Source: Gemmatimonadota bacterium (lineage in GTDB: Bacteria > Gemmatimonadota > Gemmatimonadetes > Gemmatimonadales > GWC2-71-9). From it: DNA of 19,172 nt. The notes below the pieces were generated by a model that was not told the DNA's origin, searched no databases, and saw only the letters and a program-made list of their open reading frames with translations. A program made the translations under genes and the position numbers. Positions 1 through 5,889 of the stretch are shown here, piece by piece (position 1 is the first letter of the stretch; every line of letters begins with the position of its first letter). The stretch covers positions 1 to 19,172 of the forward strand of contig QHTS01000285.1 in the NCBI GenBank assembly GCA_003220905.1, given 5' to 3'.

Positions 1-301
1 TCTTCACCGAGCGCTCTTCTTTCCACCCGGTCTCCGGGTGGCGCGTGATGTCGTCGGCCATCGCGAGCAGCTCCTTGTCCATCAGCTCGTTAGCGCGGGC
101 GACCACCGCGTCGCGGCGTGGGTCGCGCGCCCCCGTGAGCCGGGTGACGAGCTGCGGCAGGGCGAGCGAGCGCTCGAGCTCGTTCATGCGGCGGATGACG
201 TCCGCGGCGGCGGTCTTCTCGGTTGGCGTCTCCTGGGCGGCGAGTGGGACGACGGCGAGGGCGACCACGACAACGACTGAGAGCGACAGGGCGGAGCGCA
301 T
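1..301 (-). CDS. Secreted M20-type amidohydrolase/peptidase, N-terminal part (gene runs off the left edge)
   Basis: The minus-strand ATG at 299-301 opens 100 codons that continue past base 1. The protein begins with a short basic end, a hydrophobic stretch (about residues 5-20) and a signal-peptidase-like ending LAAQ, so it is probably exported. Residues near 89-97 read RHPETGWKEE, which resembles the 'HPE-x-x-x-x-E' opening motif of M20 metallo-amidohydrolases (aminobenzoyl-glutamate or hippurate hydrolase type). These enzymes use a two-zinc centre to cleave amide or peptide bonds. The metal-binding residues lie outside the window, so activity cannot be judged. The gene diverges from the lipoprotein/kinase operon across about 198 nt. 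The family call rests on one motif plus the secretion signal; another secreted hydrolase is possible. Confidence 0.7.
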   Translation of the reverse strand, partial: MRSALSLSVVVVVALAVVPLAAQETPTEKTAAADVIRRMNELERSLALPQLVTRLTGARDPRRDAVVARANELMDKELLAMADDITRHPETGWKEERSVK

Positions 302-499
302 CGGGTCTGACCTCTGCTCGAGCGGTGGAAGGGGAGGTGTGGCAGGGCCCGCAGGAAGTTACGGAGCTCCGCGTCGGTGGCAATGGGCTCAACCGACGAC
401 CGTGCAACTGGTTAGCGCGCTGGCCGGGTGGCTCCCGTATTGCGATCCACGTCGTCCCTCCCATTTTGTAGACCGGCCTTGGCCTCAGGTGTTGTGACT

Positions 500-877
500 A
501 TGCTGCCCGCTCGCCCAGTCGTACGGCTCGCGTTGGTGGTCGTGGGCGGGATGGCCGCCCTGGCCTGCGGGTTCGCGGACGTCTTTCGCCCTGCCGGACC
601 TGAGTCGGTGACCATCGTCTATGTGGGCGACACGATCCTCCGCCGCGACAGCACGGTGCCGTTCAGCATCGTGGTCGAGGCGCGCGGGACGCCGCTCGAC
701 CGACCTCACCTCACGATGTGGTCGTCGGACACCAGCCTTTTCGATCTCACCGCAGGGCAGGACTCGCTACTAGCCAAGTCGAAGAACGGCACCAGCACGC
801 TCATGATTCGGCTCGAGAGCTCCATTCTCACAGACAGCGCGCCCACGCTGGCCCAGTCCATCAAGGTCCAACCGTGA
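500..877 (+). CDS. Small putative lipoprotein, first gene of the kinase operon
   Basis: The protein has 125 residues from the ATG at 500. AGGTG at 487-491, eight bases upstream, favours this start over the longer reading from 428. The N-terminus is basic then hydrophobic and ends in LACG (about residues 20-23), a lipobox with the cysteine as predicted lipidation site. It should therefore be anchored to the inner or outer membrane with the rest in the periplasm. The body has no recognised domain; it looks beta-rich, with repeated V-x-V patterns and a WSSDTSLFDL stretch reminiscent of Ig-like (BIG-type) surface domains. Its TGA overlaps the GTG of the kinase (GTGA, 874-877), so the two are probably translationally coupled. 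The function is unknown. A sensory or structural partner of the kinase operon is inferred from position only. Confidence 0.75.
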   Translation: MLPARPVVRLALVVVGGMAALACGFADVFRPAGPESVTIVYVGDTILRRDSTVPFSIVVEARGTPLDRPHLTMWSSDTSLFDLTAGQDSLLAKSKNGTSTLMIRLESSILTDSAPTLAQSIKVQP

Positions 878-2388
878 AGTGCTTCCAGTGCGGCGCGGAG
901 GTCCCGCCGCCGGCCCGGTTCTGCGGGCTCTGTGGCACGCTCGTGGGCGACCCGCACGACGCGACGCTCATGGTGCCGCCCGAGAGCGGCGACGACCTGC
1001 TGCAGCGCCTCCGGATGGTGCTCGCCGGGGAATACGAGGTGGAGCACGAGCTGGCGCGCGGCGGCATGGCCGTGGTGTTCAAGGCGACGGAGATCGGGCT
1101 GCGACGCGTGGTGGCACTCAAGGTGCTTCCGCCGGAGCTCGGCCTCACGGCCCGCGCCGCCGAGCGCTTCAAGCGCGAGGCGCGCATGGTGGCGGAGATC
1201 GATCATCCGAACATCATCCCCGTGTACCGGGTCGGCCAGATCGGTGGCATCCTGTTCTTCGTGATGAAGTTCATCGAGGGGAAGTCGCTCGACGCCATCC
1301 TCCAGGAACAGGGCGCGCTCTCCGTGCGCGTGACCTTGTATGTGCTGCGCGCGGCGGCGCGCGCGCTTGCGTATGCCCACGCGTGCGGCATCGTCCACCG
1401 CGACGTAAAGGGCGCGAACATCCTCGTCGATTCGGACGGGCGCGTGATGGTGTCCGACTTCGGCGTCGCCCTGCGCTCGTCGGACGTCACCCTCACAGCC
1501 GACGGCACGGTGATCGGGACGCCGCCGTTCATGAGCCCCGAGCAGTGCGCCGGCCGGCGTGCCGGGCCGCAGAGCGACCAATACTCCCTCGGCATCGTGG
1601 CCTTCCAGATGCTCGCCGGCTCGGTGCCGTTCCACGCGGACACGCTCGCCGGTGTGATGCACCATCATTTCTTCACTCCGGTGCCCGACCTGACGCTGGC
1701 CCGCGACGACGTGCCGGCACGCCTGCTGGACGTGGTGCGGCGGGCCCTGAACAAGGATCCCGATCGACGGTTCAAGACGACGCGCGAGATGCTGACGGCC
1801 ATCGAGGCGGCGGCGTTCAGCGAGCGGGACCGCCAGAAGAGCGAGCGGACCCTGCAACACCTCGTGCAGGGTCGCGCCGTCAGGAAAATCACGACGCGCG
1901 GGCTGCCGCCGCTCGCCGAAATGCCGACACTCGCGACGCAGGCCCTTCCGGCGATCCCCACCCGGTCCCGGCGCCTGACCTCGACCGTACGGCTCGCGGG
2001 ACTCACGGCCGTCGGCCTGGTAGCCGTCGGCGCGGTGTGGTTGCTCGGCCGACCGTCCCGCGCGCCGGCCCCCGCCGTCGGCGCGCCATTCGACTCGACT
2101 TCACGCCGCCCCGCGCCGGCGCCGCCGTCGCGGCCGGTGGTCCGCCGCGCGGCGCCACCGACTGGCAGGCTCCGGCTGCTGACGACGCCTCCCGATGCTG
2201 AGATCTTCATCGATGGACGTCGGGTCGGCATCGGCAGCGTGTTCGATGAGGTGCCGATCTCCCCTGGGGCCCGGCACCTCGAGGTTCGTGCCCCGGGCTA
2301 CGAGACGTTCGATACGACGGTGGTGATCGACGCCGGCGGCACGCTATCGCTCAAGCGCGTCACGCTACGCAGCCGCGGGACGGGATGA
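874..2388 (+). CDS. Membrane Ser/Thr protein kinase with N-terminal zinc ribbon and C-terminal PEGA domain
   Basis: The product has 504 residues from the GTG at 874. This start is chosen because it overlaps the upstream stop and places a ribbon CFQC-(10)-CGLC (Cys 3, 6, 17, 20) exactly at the N-terminus. The kinase domain spans about residues 54-310: glycine loop ARGGMAVVF (61-69), catalytic Lys83 in VALKVL, HRDVKGAN with Asp177, DFG with Asp195, and an activation segment ending MSPEQ. All catalytic residues are present, so it should be active. A single membrane helix lies near 374-391, followed by a Pro/Ala-rich linker and a PEGA-like domain (about 425-500, with PPDAEIFIDG). That layout gives a cytoplasmic Hanks-type kinase and an extracytoplasmic PEGA sensor. 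The gene is coupled by 4-nt overlaps to both neighbours, suggesting it phosphorylates proteins in response to an envelope signal. The substrate is unknown. Confidence 0.95.
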   Translation: MKCFQCGAEVPPPARFCGLCGTLVGDPHDATLMVPPESGDDLLQRLRMVLAGEYEVEHELARGGMAVVFKATEIGLRRVVALKVLPPELGLTARAAERFKREARMVAEIDHPNIIPVYRVGQIGGILFFVMKFIEGKSLDAILQEQGALSVRVTLYVLRAAARALAYAHACGIVHRDVKGANILVDSDGRVMVSDFGVALRSSDVTLTADGTVIGTPPFMSPEQCAGRRAGPQSDQYSLGIVAFQMLAGSVPFHADTLAGVMHHHFFTPVPDLTLARDDVPARLLDVVRRALNKDPDRRFKTTREMLTAIEAAAFSERDRQKSERTLQHLVQGRAVRKITTRGLPPLAEMPTLATQALPAIPTRSRRLTSTVRLAGLTAVGLVAVGAVWLLGRPSRAPAPAVGAPFDSTSRRPAPAPPSRPVVRRAAPPTGRLRLLTTPPDAEIFIDGRRVGIGSVFDEVPISPGARHLEVRAPGYETFDTTVVIDAGGTLSLKRVTLRSRGTG

Positions 2389-3437
2389 GGCGACTCGTGT
2401 GGGCGGTTGTCCTGGCGGCCGGTGCCGCACCTGCACTCGCCGCGCAGGGCAGCACGGCGGAGCTGCTGGGGCAGGCGCACCAGTTCTACGAGGGACTCGA
2501 AGTCGAGCGAGCGTTGCCGCTGCTGCGCCAGATCATCTCTCCCAACTGGCCGTTCGAGGTGACACGCGACCAGCGTGTCGACGCGTACAAATACCTCGGC
2601 GCCTGCCTTGCGGTCGCGGGGAAACGCGACTCGGCCGTCCTGTACTTCCGCGCGGCGATCGAGCGGGATCCGTTCACCGACCTCGATCCGAGCCTGTTCA
2701 CGCCCGCCCAGCTCGCGACCTTTGCCGAAGCCCGGCGGCGCACGCTGGCCGTCGCCGTTCGCCCCGTCCAGCGGGGCCGAGTTGACCCACGCACGGCCCG
2801 AGTCACGTTTACCGTCGTCGCCACCCACCCCGCGCTCGTGGACGTGAAATTGTCCGCCATCGGCGCCGGCTCGCCGCTCTCGCTCTTCCAGGGCACCATG
2901 GACGGCGTGCGCGAGATTGCCTGGGACGGCCTGCTCGCCGACCGGCGACTCGCGCCGGCGGGGCGTTACACGCTTGGGGTCGTCGGACGCAGCCGGGTGA
3001 CCGGCGCATCGGACTCTGCCCGGGTGTACTTCGACCTGCGGCACGAGGTCGCGGCGCTCGAGGACACGCTTCCCGGGCTCGATCGGCGAGCGGTGCTCCC
3101 GGAGCGGATATCGGTGGACGCCGCGCGGCGCGACGTGGCCAAGGGATTGGGCGTCGCCGCGGCCGCGCTCCTCATCACCGGCGCGGCCAACGGGGACCTC
3201 GGCGCGGGTGAGCGGGGAGGGGCGGACGTCATCGCGGCGGCCGCCGCGGTCACCGGCGTCGTCGCGTTCCTCGTACACCGACGGCACGGCGCGATCCCGG
3301 AGAACGTCGCCGCGAACGCCCGCCGCCGCGTCGAGCGGGACTCGGCGAACGCCAGGGTCCGGGGGCGCAACGCCGACCGGATCGCGGCCACCGTGCTGCT
3401 CGTCTCCCCCGCCGCTGGCGAGGGCACGGCGCCGTGA
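2385..3437 (+). CDS. Exported TPR-like protein with FlgD/Ig-like domain and C-terminal membrane helices
   Basis: The product has 350 residues. Its ATG overlaps the kinase stop (ATGA, 2385-2388). A signal peptide ends near residue 20 (ALAAQ). Residues about 25-120 form helical, TPR-like hairpins (AHQFYEGLEVERALPLL, then YKYLGACLAVAGKRDSAVLYF). Residues about 130-225 look like a beta-sandwich: REIAWDGLLADRR followed by PAGRYTLGV matches the pattern of FlgD-type Ig-like domains. Two Ala/Gly-rich hydrophobic stretches (about 250-265 and 279-293) could be membrane helices. This suggests a periplasmic binding or scaffolding protein held in the membrane. Overlapping starts on both sides argue that it is made in fixed ratio with the kinase and the barrel-like protein. 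The domain assignments are by eye; the partner is unknown. Confidence 0.8.
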   Translation: MRRLVWAVVLAAGAAPALAAQGSTAELLGQAHQFYEGLEVERALPLLRQIISPNWPFEVTRDQRVDAYKYLGACLAVAGKRDSAVLYFRAAIERDPFTDLDPSLFTPAQLATFAEARRRTLAVAVRPVQRGRVDPRTARVTFTVVATHPALVDVKLSAIGAGSPLSLFQGTMDGVREIAWDGLLADRRLAPAGRYTLGVVGRSRVTGASDSARVYFDLRHEVAALEDTLPGLDRRAVLPERISVDAARRDVAKGLGVAAAALLITGAANGDLGAGERGGADVIAAAAAVTGVVAFLVHRRHGAIPENVAANARRRVERDSANARVRGRNADRIAATVLLVSPAAGEGTAP

Positions 3438-4069
3438 GGGCAGCCGGTGTGATCGCGGGCGCGATCCTGAGCGCCGCGCCGGCCGCCGCGCAGCGCGCGT
3501 TGACCGTCGCGCCGCTCGTGTCCCTCGCCGAGCACCGGGTCGACGCAGGTTTCGGCGTCGAGCGCTCGCTCGGTCCGATCCTCGGGGGGGTGGGCACCGT
3601 TCGTTTCAGCCCGCGGGTCACCGTGGCGGTGCACGCCCTCGGTGGGTCGCTCTTCGGCTCGCAAGGCGTCCTCGATCGCGACGTGGGAGAGCTCGGCGTG
3701 GAGGCCAGCGTGATCACGGTCCCGTGGCTCGCCCTCGAAGCCGGAGCGACGCGCCGAGCCTATTCGACGAAGCTCGGTCGTCAGACCTGGACTTTGGTGG
3801 GCCTCGGCGCCACGGCCCGGATGGCGTTCGCCGGGAATGCCATCCATGGCGTGTGGCGGGCGGCGCTCCTGCCCGCGGTGTCCGCGAGCGGACTGCGGGG
3901 TCCGGACAGGGCGTTCCGCGCCGCGACCGGCCTCGCGTACCGCGTCCGCACGACGACCCTGGGTGTGGAGTACTCCCTGGAGCGCTACGATTTCCCCGCG
4001 GCGGCGGGGGTGCGCCGTCTGGAGCAGCTGTCCGCGTTGACTCTGCTCCTCGAGCTGCGGCTCCGTTAG
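3434..4069 (+). CDS. Outer-membrane beta-barrel-like protein, last gene of the kinase operon
   Basis: The protein has 211 residues from the GTG at 3434, which overlaps the previous TGA (GTGA). A signal peptide ends around residue 20 (APAAAQ). The remainder alternates polar and hydrophobic residues in short strands (RVTVAVHALGG, GELGVEASVITV, WLALEAGATRRAYS, TTLGVEYSLERYDF) and ends in a leucine-rich strand LTLLLELRLR. This is the usual look of a small outer-membrane barrel, although the last residue is Arg rather than the classical Phe. No specific porin family is recognised. In this operon it would complete a chain of lipoprotein, inner-membrane kinase, periplasmic protein and outer-membrane protein. 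A soluble beta-rich periplasmic protein is the main alternative. Confidence 0.75.
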   Translation: MRAAGVIAGAILSAAPAAAQRALTVAPLVSLAEHRVDAGFGVERSLGPILGGVGTVRFSPRVTVAVHALGGSLFGSQGVLDRDVGELGVEASVITVPWLALEAGATRRAYSTKLGRQTWTLVGLGATARMAFAGNAIHGVWRAALLPAVSASGLRGPDRAFRAATGLAYRVRTTTLGVEYSLERYDFPAAAGVRRLEQLSALTLLLELRLR

Positions 4070-4080
4070 GGCGCGCCCTC

Positions 4081-4110
4081 TTGCTCCCGGCGTCCGCCGC
4101 GCCATACCTT
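4081..4110 (+). promoter_or_regulatory. Possible leaderless promoter for the 4116 gene
   Basis: TTGCTC (4081-4086) and TACCTT (4105-4110) are separated by 18 nt. The -10-like hexamer fits TAnnnT and ends five bases before the GTG start at 4116, where no Shine-Dalgarno sequence is present. The same layout is clearer in front of the receiver gene at 4979. Confidence 0.35.
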
Positions 4111-4115
4111 GGGCC

Positions 4116-4556
4116 GTGAGCCTGAAGATCGTTTTCAACGGCCAGGAGTACGACAGCGTCGACGCGATGCCGCCCGACGTCCGCAAGGAGTACGAGGTGG
4201 CGCTCGAGACGCTCAGGAAATCCGGGGGCGAGGAGATCCTGTCGGTGCTGCAGCGCGATATGGGCGTGACAGGAACGCACATCAAGGCCACCTTCCGGGA
4301 GATCGTCGTCGACGGGAAGAAGTACGCCAGCGTCGAGGCGATGCCGCCCGACGTCCGGCGAACGTACGAGCACGCGATGGCGCGGCTCGCCCCGAGCGGG
4401 GCGACCGGACGGCCGCCCGTCGCCCCCGCCGCTCGAGCGGTCCGGCCGCCGCCGATCGGTGACGACGCGGAGGCGCCGGGCGGCGGGTTGTGGCGCATTG
4501 TGTTGTGGATCGGCATCGGGGCCGCGGCAGCCTGGTGGCTGCTCCGCCGCGGGTGA
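4116..4556 (+). CDS. Small C-terminally membrane-anchored protein with a duplicated AMPPDVR motif
   Basis: The product has 146 residues from the GTG at 4116. Two copies of a short module lie 58 residues apart: NGQEYDSVDAMPPDVRKEYE (from residue 8) and DGKKYASVEAMPPDVRRTYE (from residue 66). The second is preceded by a linker with hydrophobic beta character. A Pro/Ala-rich stretch follows, then one hydrophobic helix (about 126-143, with WRIVLW and AAAAWWLL) ending in RRG. That suggests a tail-anchored inner-membrane protein with a cytoplasmic body. The repeat also shows at DNA level, with an identical 20-mer at 4164-4183 and 4338-4357, so the duplication is visible despite the short unit. The stop is five bases before the start of the first RRGAWY-family gene, so the two are probably co-expressed. 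The function is unknown. Confidence 0.8.
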   Translation: MSLKIVFNGQEYDSVDAMPPDVRKEYEVALETLRKSGGEEILSVLQRDMGVTGTHIKATFREIVVDGKKYASVEAMPPDVRRTYEHAMARLAPSGATGRPPVAPAARAVRPPPIGDDAEAPGGGLWRIVLWIGIGAAAAWWLLRRG

Positions 4557-4561
4557 GTTGA

Positions 4562-4936
4562 GTGTCCGCACCCGCAGCCCCCGGGCAACGTTGGGCGCGC
4601 CTGCGCCGGGACATCCAGAGCGTGCTGCGCCGCGGTGCGTGGTACGTGGTCCGGAACCTCGGGCCGGACGAGGCGGTGCTCGAGGTGGACAACGCGACGG
4701 TTCGCGTTCCCCGGGACTCCCTGGAGATCACCGAGACCCGTCCGAACCGGTGGACGATCGTGCCGCGGCCCCACGACGCGGACAAGCTGCCCGAGAGCTG
4801 GGGCTACTTCTATGTCGTGTGCCCCAACTGCGCGACGCGGGCACCGGTGGGCCGGCCGTCCGGTGAGAAGCGGTGCACCCGCTGCGAGCAGTCGTTCGCC
4901 GTCGCCTGGGACGAGCGGTACCTCAGGACGACCTGA
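4562..4936 (+). CDS. RRGAWY-family small zinc-ribbon protein, copy 1 of 5
   Basis: The product has 124 residues from the GTG at 4562, with GGTGA-type pairing just upstream. It consists of a WARLR helix (11-15), RRGAWY (23-28), a beta-rich core with VPRDSLEI and RPNRWTIVPRP (60-70), then WG, VVCPNC (85-90), a 14-residue spacer, CTRC (105-108), and FAVAWDERYL (112-121). The four cysteines (87, 90, 105, 108) should bind one zinc. No signal peptide or membrane segment is seen, so it should be cytoplasmic. Four further copies lie at 5416-9374 on the other strand. Unlike those, copy 1 lacks a cysteine just before RRGAWY, and it follows the duplicated-motif membrane protein. I do not recognise a named family. 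Nucleic-acid or protein binding through the ribbon is a guess. Confidence 0.85.
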   Translation: MSAPAAPGQRWARLRRDIQSVLRRGAWYVVRNLGPDEAVLEVDNATVRVPRDSLEITETRPNRWTIVPRPHDADKLPESWGYFYVVCPNCATRAPVGRPSGEKRCTRCEQSFAVAWDERYLRTT

Positions 4937-4941
4937 GCCCC

Positions 4942-4971
4942 TTGAGCTTGGTTGGGCCACACGCTTAAGAT
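4942..4971 (+). promoter_or_regulatory. Leaderless promoter of the receiver-domain gene
   Basis: TTGAGC (4942-4947) and TAAGAT (4966-4971) are 18 nt apart. The -10 fits TAnnnT and ends seven bases before the ATG at 4979, which would put the transcription start at or next to the A of the ATG. No Shine-Dalgarno sequence is present. This decides the start codon of the downstream gene. Confidence 0.55.
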
Positions 4972-4978
4972 GCCGGCC

Positions 4979-5419
4979 ATGGTCCGTGGCCCGACACCGA
5001 TCAACATCCTCCTCGTCGAAGACGACCCGAGCGACGTCGACCTGACCCGGCGCGCGCTGCAGCGCGCCAAGCTGCAGAACCGCGTCTGGATCGTGGCGGA
5101 CGGTGTGGAGGCGCTCGCGTTTCTGCGGCGCGAGGGGCCGCACCGCGGCGTGCCCCGACCCGACCTCGTCCTCCTGGATCTGAAGCTACCCAACCTGGAC
5201 GGCCGGGACGTCCTGATGCGGATCCGCGAGGAGCCGCGGTGGCAGCGGCTCCCGGTCGTGGTCCTCACGGGATCGGATGCCGAGCACGAACAACTGGCAG
5301 CGCTCGCCGCCGATGGCTTCCTCACCAAACCGGTAGACTTCGCGCGCCTCGAGGCGGTGATTCGACGGATTGCGGGGCTGGGGTGGGCGATCGTGAGAAC
5401 GGCGCCCGCCGAGCGCTAG
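4979..5419 (+). CDS. Single-domain response regulator (CheY/Rcp1-like receiver)
   Basis: The product has 146 residues from the ATG at 4979. An ATG at 4970 is in frame, but it overlaps the predicted -10 box. The receiver landmarks are all present: INILLVEDDPSD (acidic pair), phospho-acceptor Asp in LVLLDLKLPNLDG, Thr in VVVLTGSDA, and Lys in FLTKPVDF. No output domain follows, so it should act by binding a partner such as a histidine kinase or phosphorelay protein. The insert between beta-3 and the K-P-V region resembles Rcp1-type receivers paired with phytochrome-like kinases. No kinase gene is adjacent. Its TAG overlaps the stop of the convergent copy 2 of the RRGAWY family within the tetramer CTAG (5416-5419). 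Confidence 0.93.
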   Translation: MVRGPTPINILLVEDDPSDVDLTRRALQRAKLQNRVWIVADGVEALAFLRREGPHRGVPRPDLVLLDLKLPNLDGRDVLMRIREEPRWQRLPVVVLTGSDAEHEQLAALAADGFLTKPVDFARLEAVIRRIAGLGWAIVRTAPAER

Positions 5420-5766
5420 GCCATAACGACAGCTTGCTGAGCGGGCTCCATCTCAAAACTCCCACGACATTTGCCGCAGCGCATTCGCGCCGGCGGCTGC
5501 CCGACCGCGACGCGTTCGGCGCAATTAGGGCAGACGGCGTAGCGTTCACGGGCAAGGAAGGTCCAGCGGTCGGGGCGGGTGTGTGTGAGTTCGAGGTATG
5601 CGAGCGGGATGATCACGCCGCGGCGGCGCACCACCAGGACCGCTTCGTCCGGTGCGACGCTCAATACGGGGTACCACGCGCCGCGGCGCAGCTCGCAGCG
5701 CCGCACCTCTTCGCGTAGCCGGGCCCACCGCTCTGCGGACAATGTGTCGAGAGGTTGCGTTGTCAC
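5416..5766 (-). CDS. RRGAWY-family small zinc-ribbon protein, copy 2 of 5 (divergent, shortened)
   Basis: The product has 116 residues from the minus-strand GTG at 5766. That start is chosen because GGAGG lies eight bases upstream; an earlier GTG at 5802 lacks such a site and would precede the predicted transcription start. It keeps WARLR (14-18), RRGAWY (27-32), RPDRW (64-68), AVCPNC (77-82) and CGKC (97-100). It has lost about 12 residues between the RW and the first CxxC, where the other copies carry PRPxDA...LPxxWG. The end is also different: SFEMEPAQQ replaces FAVAWDERYL. The four zinc cysteines (79, 82, 97, 100) remain, so it is probably functional but specialised. A near-consensus CRP-type site lies in its predicted promoter, and the Crp/Fnr-type regulator is the next gene upstream on the same strand. 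Confidence 0.85.
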   Translation of the reverse strand: MTTQPLDTLSAERWARLREEVRRCELRRGAWYPVLSVAPDEAVLVVRRRGVIIPLAYLELTHTRPDRWTFLARERYAVCPNCAERVAVGQPPARMRCGKCRGSFEMEPAQQAVVMA

Positions 5767-5813
5767 TTGTTGCGCCTCCGCTGCATGGGTTGTACTCCAC
5801 ACCTGCGCCGGAA

Positions 5814-5843
5814 AATGTGACGTGCGTCACGCAACCCGTCAAG
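5814..5843 (-). promoter_or_regulatory. Promoter of RRGAWY copy 2 overlapping a CRP-type operator
   Basis: Read on the minus strand, TTGACG (5843-5838) and CACATT (5819-5814) are spaced by 17 nt. Within this lies TGTGA-CGTGCG-TCACG (plus strand 5816-5831), one base short of the CRP consensus TGTGA-N6-TCACA and flanked by AAA on the TGTGA side. A protein bound here would cover the spacer and the -10 element, so repression of copy 2 is more likely than activation. Confidence 0.55.
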
Positions 5844-5861
5844 ACGCCCCCGGGGAGCTTT

Positions 5862-5879
5862 GTGTCGCGTCGGCGACAC
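5862..5879 (-). terminator. Possible hairpin terminator of the Crp/Fnr-type gene
   Basis: GTGTCGC and GCGACAC form a perfect 7-bp stem with a 4-nt loop, eleven bases beyond the stop of the regulator gene. No run of T follows on the minus strand, so it is not a classical intrinsic terminator. It could still stall polymerase or protect a 3' end. Confidence 0.35.
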
Positions 5880-5889
5880 TCGGATAGGA

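Noticed and set aside
706..1860. A 384-codon minus-strand frame opposite the kinase
   Set aside because: The kinase motifs on the plus strand are unambiguous; the antisense translation has no domain character.
2966..5143. A 725-codon open frame on the minus strand
   Set aside because: It is antisense to four well-supported genes and its translation is Arg/Pro/Ala-rich without motifs; high GC makes such long shadow frames common.
5767..5802. Earlier GTG start (5802) for RRGAWY copy 2
   Set aside because: It has no ribosome binding site, lies at or before the predicted transcription start, and the added residues have no counterpart in the other copies.
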